A stretch of DNA of 26,364 nt from Bacillota bacterium (lineage in GTDB: Bacteria; Bacillota; Clostridia; Oscillospirales; Acutalibacteraceae): NCBI GenBank assembly GCA_029007015.1, contig JAQXHB010000018.1:1-26364 (forward strand), given 5' to 3'. This document shows, piece by piece, positions 21,313-26,364 of the stretch (position 1 is the first letter of the stretch; every line of letters begins with the position of its first letter). The notes under the pieces are model-generated. The model had not been told where the DNA came from, ran no database searches, and saw only the letters and a list, made by a program, of their open reading frames with translations. The translations under genes and the position numbers were made by a program.

Positions 21313-21792
21313 CTATTGTTCTGCTCCGTTAGGTTTGCATACATCTACCCATTTTTTGCAGTTTGCAAATTTCTCCATTTCTGGAATGGTCAACTCAATG
21401 GCACTGTTTGAACTGCCGCAGGCGGGAAAAACTGTGCTGTACTGCTTGAGCGACACATCCAAATAGACCTCAACCCCGTCGTTGACGGCAAAGGGGCAGA
21501 CCCCGCCGACCTTGTGCCCGACAAGTTCGGCTACCTCGTCGGCCGTCAGCATTTTGGCTTTGGTGCCGAACTCTGCCTTGTATTTAGAGTTGTTCACCTT
21601 AACATCGCCGGCCGCAACTATCATAACCGGTCTGCCGTCCACATTAAATGTCAGACTCTTGGCAATGCGTCCGTCCTCACATCCGAGCGCGGCGGCGGCC
21701 AGTTGCACCGTTGCACTGGACACATCAAACTCGCGCACTCTGCTGTCGGCGCCGAATTGAGATAAATACTCTTTAACTCGTTCAATTGACAT
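21313..21792 (-). CDS. YbaK/EbsC-type aminoacyl-tRNA deacylase
   Basis: Proteins of this family hydrolyse mischarged tRNAs, most often Cys- or Ala-tRNA-Pro. The 159-aa product has the family pattern: GRIAKSLTF with the catalytic-type lysine, a KYKAEFGTKAKML stretch, GHKVGGVCPFAV near the middle, and PACGSSNSAIELT near the C-terminus. ATG 21801 would place its codon within the ribosome binding site, so ATG 21792 (GAAGGA, 8 bp spacing) is preferred. It ends in TAG, the only TAG I find ending a gene in the window. It has its own promoter and lies 112 bp upstream of tgt on the same strand. Exact substrate not determined. Confidence 0.85.
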   Translation of the reverse strand: MSIERVKEYLSQFGADSRVREFDVSSATVQLAAAALGCEDGRIAKSLTFNVDGRPVMIVAAGDVKVNNSKYKAEFGTKAKMLTADEVAELVGHKVGGVCPFAVNDGVEVYLDVSLKQYSTVFPACGSSNSAIELTIPEMEKFANCKKWVDVCKPNGAEQ

Positions 21793-21824
21793 AAATGACA
21801 TCCTTCACATTTAAACTAACAGTA

Positions 21825-21853
21825 ATTATAAGTTCTGTGCCTGCGAATTTCAA
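21825..21853 (-). promoter_or_regulatory. SigA-type promoter of the YbaK-type gene
   Basis: On the minus strand, TTGAAA (21853-21848), a 17-bp spacer and a perfect TATAAT (21830-21825), about 33 bp before the start codon. It may also drive tgt. Confidence 0.75.
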
Positions 21854-21872
21854 CAAATAAATGAAATTTTCG

Positions 21873-21901
21873 TTGATTTTTGCCTGTGGATTTGATAATA
21901 T
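21873..21901 (+). promoter_or_regulatory. Candidate promoter of trmB
   Basis: TTGATT (21873-21878), a 17-bp spacer and TAATAT (21896-21901), each a 4-of-6 match. The trmB ATG follows 26 bp downstream. Confidence 0.45.
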
Positions 21902-21927
21902 CATCTGTGCGGAAAGAGGGATGAAGC

Positions 21928-22593
21928 ATGAGAATGAGAAAAAAGAAAAATTTGCAGTCACGCCTGCTGGAATGTTATAACCTGTCTGTGCTGAATGTCG
22001 AGGATAAAAACTTCGACAGCCGCGAGGGCAGTGCCGTTATCGACACCAAAGCGCTGTTTGGCAACGACCGCCCCGTTGAGTTGGAAATCGGCTGCGGCAA
22101 AGGACAGTTTGTCTGCGAACTGGCGCAGAAGCACCCTGAACGCAATTATCTGGCCGTCGAGCGCAGTGCCAATGTGCTTGTCACGGCGTGCGAGCGGGCG
22201 ATGGAGAGCGGGCTCGGCAATGTGCATTTTTTGTGCACAAACGCCGAATATCTGCCGCGGTTTATATCAAACGGCAGTATCAGCTGCATATATCTCAATT
22301 TTTCCTGCCCCTTCCCGAAAAACAGTTATGCAAACCATCGGCTGACCGCGCCGCGCTTTTTGTCCATCTACCGTGAGTTAATGGCCGACGGTGCCGAGAT
22401 ACATCAAAAAACCGATAATATGCACTTTTTTGAGTATTCTATCGAGCAGTTTACCGCCTGCGGCTTTGCCCTCAAAAATGTTTCGCTCGATTTGCATCGC
22501 AGTGATTTTGCCGACAATATCGTCACGGAATATGAGCATAGGTTTGCCTCTCAGGGACTCCCGATTTACCGCCTCGAGGCATATATTAAATAA
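21928..22593 (+). CDS. trmB: tRNA (guanine-46-N7)-methyltransferase
   Basis: TrmB methylates G46 in the tRNA variable loop with S-adenosylmethionine. The 221-aa product has the SAM site ELEIGCGKGQFVCELA (51-66), the acidic AVERS at 76-80, the central motif LNFSCPFPKNSYANHRL (123-139), KTDN at 161-164, and the C-terminal TEYEHRFASQGLPIYRLE. The length is typical. In most relatives the central motif reads SDPWPKxRH; here Asp is Cys127 and Trp is Phe129. ATG 21928 follows AGAGGG. The first residues are very basic (RMRKKKN). It stands alone between the YbaK gene (divergent) and the decarboxylase operon. Confidence 0.93.
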   Translation: MRMRKKKNLQSRLLECYNLSVLNVEDKNFDSREGSAVIDTKALFGNDRPVELEIGCGKGQFVCELAQKHPERNYLAVERSANVLVTACERAMESGLGNVHFLCTNAEYLPRFISNGSISCIYLNFSCPFPKNSYANHRLTAPRFLSIYRELMADGAEIHQKTDNMHFFEYSIEQFTACGFALKNVSLDLHRSDFADNIVTEYEHRFASQGLPIYRLEAYIK

Positions 22594-22599
22594 TATTTA

Positions 22600-22628
22600 C
22601 GGCCGCCGTGAAATTGTTACGGCGGCCG
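22600..22628 (+). terminator. GC-rich stem-loop after trmB
   Basis: Ten perfect base pairs (CGGCCGCCGT with ACGGCGGCCG) enclose a 9-nt loop, 6 bp after the trmB stop. No T run follows, so it may end transcription only weakly or protect the 3' end. Confidence 0.5.
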
Positions 22629-22689
22629 ACTCATATTCTGCTGTAAAATAGGTATATTATCGACAAAGGGCAGGGGAATATCGGCCGAG

Positions 22690-22709
22690 TTTGTCATCAA
22701 TTTGACAAA
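22690..22709. promoter_or_regulatory. Inverted repeat upstream of the decarboxylase promoter
   Basis: TTTGTCA and TGACAAA flank 6 bp, about 25 bp upstream of the -35 box. It is a possible regulator-binding site. Confidence 0.4.
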
Positions 22710-22734
22710 GATGCAAAAAATGTCGTGATTTTGC

Positions 22735-22763
22735 TTGATTTGAGCGATTTGTTAAGATATAAT
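22735..22763 (+). promoter_or_regulatory. SigA-type promoter of the decarboxylase operon
   Basis: TTGATT (22735-22740), a 17-bp spacer and a perfect TATAAT (22758-22763). A leader of about 80 nt precedes the oadG ATG; I see no riboswitch in it. Confidence 0.7.
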
Positions 22764-22850
22764 ATTATGGAATAATTTTTAAATCAGATTAAGTTCGGCG
22801 GCCAAAGCGCACTCGCGCTCGCCACTGTTTACGGGGAGGTGCAGGTAGTA

Positions 22851-23129
22851 ATGTTGAACTCAAGCGATTTGTTCGTTGTGGTTATGGGTGTTGGCATAGT
22901 CTTTTTGGGACTGATACTGCTCATAGCGGTCTGCTCGATAATGAGCGCCGTTGTTCGCTCAGCAACGAAGGGTAAGCAGGCTGAACAGCCGGCAGTTGCC
23001 GAAAAGGCATCTGAGGCAGGTGACATGCCCAATCGTCAACAGACCGTTGCGGCAATTTCGGCCGCAATCGCAGAAAATCTGGGCAAAGATGTTTCGGCTA
23101 TACGAATCTTGTCCATCAAGAAACTGTGA
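22851..23129 (+). CDS. oadG: Membrane decarboxylase gamma subunit (OadG family)
   Basis: OadG-type subunits anchor and assemble biotin-dependent, sodium-pumping decarboxylases. The 92-aa product has one N-terminal membrane segment (about 8-34, VVVMGVGIVFLGLILLIAV), a Glu/Ala/Lys-rich linker, and a C-terminal helix ending in IRILSIKKL. A GTG 12 bp upstream overlaps the GGGGAGG ribosome binding site, so ATG 22851 is the likelier start; spacing to it is about 11 bp. It heads the operon oadG, BCCP, oadB, oadA. Gamma subunits are poorly conserved, so the call relies partly on these neighbours. Confidence 0.82.
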   Translation: MLNSSDLFVVVMGVGIVFLGLILLIAVCSIMSAVVRSATKGKQAEQPAVAEKASEAGDMPNRQQTVAAISAAIAENLGKDVSAIRILSIKKL

Positions 23130-23166
23130 GTATGTTAAATATTTATTGCACGAAAGGTGATTGAAA

Positions 23167-23523
23167 ATGAAAAATTACAAGGTTATTGTTAACGGCACCG
23201 CATATGAGGTTGCCATCGAAGAAATCGACGCTTCGGCTGTTCAGGCACAGCCTGCCGCTCCGGCCGCTCCGGCTGCTCCCGCTGTTCCTGCCGCCGCTCC
23301 GGCTGCCGGCGCCAACACCATCAGCAGTCCTATGCCCGGCACCATCCTGTCGGTTAATGTCGCTGTCGGTGACACCGTTAAGAAGGGCGATGTTCTGATG
23401 GTTCTTGAGGCCATGAAGATGGAAAACGAAATCATGGCTCCGGCTGACGGCAAGGTTGCCTCTCTCGGCGTTACCAAGGGCCAGGCTGTTGAGTCCGGCA
23501 CTGTTCTTTGTACCCTTGCATAA
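23167..23523 (+). CDS. Biotin carboxyl carrier protein of the membrane decarboxylase
   Basis: This carries the carboxyl group between the carboxyltransferase and the membrane pump. The 118-aa product has an N-terminal strand-rich start (KNYKVIVNGTAYEVAIEE), a flexible Ala/Pro linker at about 27-50, and a biotinyl domain with the signature EAMKMENE, in which Lys84 is the biotin site. An in-frame TTG two codons upstream is less likely than ATG 23167, which follows AAAGGTGA. It sits 37 bp after oadG and 18 bp before oadB. The separate carrier suggests that the carboxyltransferase gene downstream may lack its own biotin domain, though its end is outside the window. Confidence 0.93.
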   Translation: MKNYKVIVNGTAYEVAIEEIDASAVQAQPAAPAAPAAPAVPAAAPAAGANTISSPMPGTILSVNVAVGDTVKKGDVLMVLEAMKMENEIMAPADGKVASLGVTKGQAVESGTVLCTLA

Positions 23524-23541
23524 GTCAGGAGGACATAGAAA

Positions 23542-25143
23542 ATGAAGAGAAAAATCCTTTTCTCTTTGATGACCGTTGTGCTGTGTGCCGCATTCCTGTG
23601 CATGAGCTGCGTGTCGGCCTTTGCCGCCACCGCTCAAAGCGTGTTTGAGGTTACCGGCGCCGTCATTGAAGAGAGCGATAACCAACTGTGTGTTACCATC
23701 AAGAACACTTCATCCGGTGCACTGAAACTTTATCAGGCCGGCATCGGTAAGCAGAGCAATCTGTTCAATTCCTACACTGCCATTCAGTGTGATGAAAGCC
23801 TCGGTCAGGGCGAGGAACTGACCTTCAAGTTCTCGGTCAACCCCGACGCTGAGGTTCCGGAGCAACTGCCGTTTGTCATTTATTATCTTGAGGACGACGG
23901 CGTAATCGTTGTCGGTGATACATCGCCCAAGGTGGCTACCGTCAATTTTACTGTTTCATCCGGCACCGCAAGCCCGCTGGACAAGATTATCAATTTTGCC
24001 AGCGAGACCGGCGTTGCATACCTGCTCGGCAACTGGAAGGCCATCGTCATGGTGCTCATTTCCTTTGTGCTGATGTACCTTGCCATTGTTAAAAAGTTTG
24101 AGCCGCTGCTGCTGCTCCCCATCGCCTTCGGCATGTTGCTGACCAACCTGCTCGGTTCAGGCATATTCAACGAGGCTATATTTGCCAATGGCCATGTCCA
24201 CTGGGACCTTATCGCCGCCGGCGATTTCGGCCTGATTGACATACTCTACCTCGGCGTTAAATTGGGCGTCTATCCCTGCCTTATCTTTATCGGCGTAGGC
24301 GCAATGACCGACTTCGGCCCGCTGATTGCCAACCCCAAGAGTTTGCTCCTCGGTGCCGCCGCTCAGGTGGGCATATTTGCCACCTACATCGGCGCCCGTC
24401 TGCTCGGCTTCACCGCTGCACAGGCCGGCTCTATCGGAATTATAGGCGGTGCCGACGGCCCTACCGCCATATTCACCACCTCCATTCTGGCGCCCGAACT
24501 GCTCGGGCCGATAGCCGTTGCCGCCTACTCTTACATGGCGCTGGTGCCGGTTATTCAGCCCCCGATTATGAAACTGCTGACCACCAAGAAGGAGCGCACC
24601 ATACGCATGGATGCCCTGCGTCCGGTTTCCAAGACCGAGAAGATTATATTCCCGATTTGCGTTACCGTGCTTGTGTGGCTGATTGTTCCGTCGGCAGTGC
24701 CGCTGGTCGGCTGCCTGATGCTGGGCAACCTCATCAAGGAGTGCGGCGTAACCGAGCGTCTGTCCAAGACGGTGCAGAACGAACTGATGAATATTGTTAC
24801 CATATTCCTCGGTATCTCGGTCGGTGCTACCGCTACCGCTGACACATTCATTTCATGGAACACCATCAAGATTATCGTAATGGGCGTTGTTGCTTTCGCC
24901 TTTGCTACCGCTTGCGGCGTGTTGCTCGCCAAGTTTATGAATCTGTTCCTCAAGAAGAAAATCAACCCGCTTATCGGCTCTGCCGGTGTTTCGGCTGTGC
25001 CTATGGCCGCCCGCGTATCGCAGAAGGTGGGCCAGGAGAGTGACCCCGGCAACTTCCTGCTGATGCACGCCATGGGGCCGAATGTGGCCGGCGTTATCGG
25101 TTCTGCCATTGCCGCAGGCGTGCTCATCGCCTGCCTCGGCTGA
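23542..25143 (+). CDS. oadB: Sodium-pumping decarboxylase beta subunit with an added secreted N-terminal domain
   Basis: The beta subunit decarboxylates carboxybiotin and exports sodium ions. The core from about residue 155 has the usual multi-spanning pattern and the conserved GGADGPTAIF at 302-311 with Asp305, equivalent to the essential aspartate of known beta subunits, plus the VIQPPIMK stretch near 337 and GNLIKECGVTERL further on. The protein is 533 aa, while relatives are about 375-435. The extra part is N-terminal: a signal peptide (about 1-28, ending VSAFA) and about 110 polar, strand-rich residues (33-143) before the first pump segment. ATG 23542 follows AGGAGGA. The core call is secure; the role of the extra domain is unknown. 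Confidence 0.93.
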   Translation: MKRKILFSLMTVVLCAAFLCMSCVSAFAATAQSVFEVTGAVIEESDNQLCVTIKNTSSGALKLYQAGIGKQSNLFNSYTAIQCDESLGQGEELTFKFSVNPDAEVPEQLPFVIYYLEDDGVIVVGDTSPKVATVNFTVSSGTASPLDKIINFASETGVAYLLGNWKAIVMVLISFVLMYLAIVKKFEPLLLLPIAFGMLLTNLLGSGIFNEAIFANGHVHWDLIAAGDFGLIDILYLGVKLGVYPCLIFIGVGAMTDFGPLIANPKSLLLGAAAQVGIFATYIGARLLGFTAAQAGSIGIIGGADGPTAIFTTSILAPELLGPIAVAAYSYMALVPVIQPPIMKLLTTKKERTIRMDALRPVSKTEKIIFPICVTVLVWLIVPSAVPLVGCLMLGNLIKECGVTERLSKTVQNELMNIVTIFLGISVGATATADTFISWNTIKIIVMGVVAFAFATACGVLLAKFMNLFLKKKINPLIGSAGVSAVPMAARVSQKVGQESDPGNFLLMHAMGPNVAGVIGSAIAAGVLIACLG

Positions 25144-25161
25144 TAATGATGGAGGTTTACT

Positions 25162-26364
25162 ATGGCTAATAAGTTGTATATCACAGATACTATACTGCGT
25201 GATGCCCACCAGTCTCAGGCCGCCACCCGCATGCGCATTGACGATATGCTTCCGGCTTGTGACAAGTTGGACAAAATCGGCTACTGGTCGCTGGAGTGCT
25301 GGGGCGGTGCCACATTTGACTCCTGCATGCGTTTCCTCGATGAGGACCCGTGGGAGAGACTGCGCAAACTGCGCGAGGCAATGCCCAACACCAAACTGCA
25401 GATGCTTCTGCGCGGCCAAAACCTGCTCGGTTACAAACACTATGCCGACGATGTGGCCGACGAATTTGTAAAGAAGTCGATTGAAAACGGCATTGATGTT
25501 GTTCGCATTTTCGACGCTCTCAACGATACCCGCAACATGGAGCAGGGTATGAAAAGCGTCAAAAAGTACGGCGGTTTCTGCGAGGCGGCTCTCAGTTACA
25601 CCATCAGCCCCGTTCACAGCGAGGATTACTTTGTCGAGATGGCCATCAAACTGGAAAAGATGGGCGCCGACAGCATTTGCATCAAGGACATGGCCAATCT
25701 GCTTCTGCCATACGATGCGTATTCGCTGGTCAAGAAACTTAAGCAGGCGGTCAGTGTGCCCATTCATCTGCACACCCACAACACCACCGGCACCGGCGAT
25801 ATGACCTATTTGATGGCCGCTCAGGCCGGCGTCGACATTGTCGACTGCGCACTGTCGCCGCTCGCAAACGGCACATCCAACCCGGCCACTGAGGCTCTGG
25901 TGGCCACACTTAACGGCACCGAGCGCGATACCGGCCTTGATTTGACCAAACTCAGCGAGGTGGCCGCTCACTTCCGCGATGTTGCAAACAAACTGAAGGC
26001 CGAGGGTATTCTCGACCCGAAGGTGCTAAATGTTGACACCAAGACCCTCATTTATCAGGTACCCGGCGGCATGCTGTCAAACCTGATATCTCAACTCAAG
26101 CAGGCCAATGCTGAGGACAAGTATTACGATGTTTTGGCAGAGGTGCCGCGTGTGCGTGAGGACTTCGGCTTCCCGCCGCTGGTCACACCAACCAGCCAGA
26201 TTGTAGGCACTCAGGCGGTGCTCAATGTGCTCTCCGGCGAGCGTTACAAGATGGTTACCAAGGAGTCCAAGGGACTTCTGCGCGGCGAGTACGGCCAGGT
26301 TCCCGGCAAGGTTAACGAGGAAGTTCGCAAGAAGGCCATCGGTGACGACGAGGTCATCACCTGC
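25162..26364 (+). CDS. oadA: Oxaloacetate decarboxylase alpha subunit / pyruvate carboxylase subunit B-type carboxyltransferase (3' end outside window)
   Basis: This moves the carboxyl group from oxaloacetate (or a related acid) to biotin. The frame is open for 401 codons to the window end. The active site is visible: LRDAHQS at 12-18 with metal ligand Asp14, SICIKDMAN with the carboxylated-type Lys175, and HLHTHNT at 202-208 with the two His ligands. The segment RIFDALND is also typical. ATG 25162 follows GGAGGT 18 bp after oadB. With OadG, BCCP and OadB it forms one membrane complex that couples decarboxylation to sodium export. The C-terminal biotin domain, if any, lies beyond the window. 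Substrate specificity is presumed oxaloacetate from the RDAHQS-type active site. Confidence 0.93.
   Translation, partial: MANKLYITDTILRDAHQSQAATRMRIDDMLPACDKLDKIGYWSLECWGGATFDSCMRFLDEDPWERLRKLREAMPNTKLQMLLRGQNLLGYKHYADDVADEFVKKSIENGIDVVRIFDALNDTRNMEQGMKSVKKYGGFCEAALSYTISPVHSEDYFVEMAIKLEKMGADSICIKDMANLLLPYDAYSLVKKLKQAVSVPIHLHTHNTTGTGDMTYLMAAQAGVDIVDCALSPLANGTSNPATEALVATLNGTERDTGLDLTKLSEVAAHFRDVANKLKAEGILDPKVLNVDTKTLIYQVPGGMLSNLISQLKQANAEDKYYDVLAEVPRVREDFGFPPLVTPTSQIVGTQAVLNVLSGERYKMVTKESKGLLRGEYGQVPGKVNEEVRKKAIGDDEVITC

Noticed and set aside
1..26364. CRISPR arrays, insertion sequences, tRNA/rRNA genes, prophage or defence genes
   Set aside because: No regular spaced repeats, transposase, integrase, tRNA cloverleaf or defence-type domains were recognised while reading both strands.

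Overview
This 26.4 kb window reads as ordinary chromosome from a low-GC-lineage, spore-former-derived Clostridia (most like Oscillospirales/Ruminococcaceae). The reasons are the archaeal/clostridial-type Asd, a spoIIAA-spoIIAB-sigF cluster, a ctsR-mcsA-mcsB-clpC operon behind a CtsR-controlled promoter, a TSCPD-domain protein, an ECF-transporter S component, type III pantothenate kinase, and an oadG-BCCP-oadB-oadA sodium-pump decarboxylase operon. The taxon is inferred from gene content only. No phage, transposon, CRISPR, rRNA or tRNA gene was seen.

Layout. 1-2.2 kb (+): the end of asd, then dapA and dapB (aspartate to tetrahydrodipicolinate; lysine, cell wall, dipicolinate), closed by two hairpins. 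2.3-8.7 kb (-): an unknown polytopic membrane protein with its own promoter; spoIIAA-spoIIAB-sigF, in which sigF carries an in-frame TAA; and a valS-folC operon. 8.9-11.9 kb: a 58-aa membrane peptide (+), a GxGYxYP-like secreted protein (-), a TSCPD protein plus an unknown protein (+), and a 41-aa cysteine-rich membrane microprotein (-). 12.2-16.7 kb (+): the ctsR-mcsA-mcsB-clpC stress operon. 16.7-18.5 kb (-): a lone PqqD-like protein, and coaX with an ECF S component (probably pantothenate uptake and phosphorylation). 18.7-20.1 kb (+): an FAD oxidoreductase-Rieske fusion. 20.1-21.8 kb (-): tgt, interrupted by an in-frame TAG, and a YbaK-type deacylase. 21.9-22.6 kb (+): trmB. 22.9-26.4 kb (+): the decarboxylase operon, running off the window end.

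Most striking: two normally conserved genes, sigF and tgt, are each complete except for one in-frame stop codon. In tgt, TAG replaces the glutamine of the active-site DSGGFQ motif. In sigF, TAA falls where relatives have Tyr or another residue just before the region 2 DLF motif. Other points for a second look are an OadB with an added secreted N-terminal domain, the 41-aa Cys-rich microprotein, a terminator hairpin directly before the spoIIAA ribosome binding site, a GxGYxYP homologue with eroded signature motifs, and candidate operator palindromes upstream of coaX and the decarboxylase operon. I did not find a clear new multi-gene system; most of the window is core metabolism and stress response.
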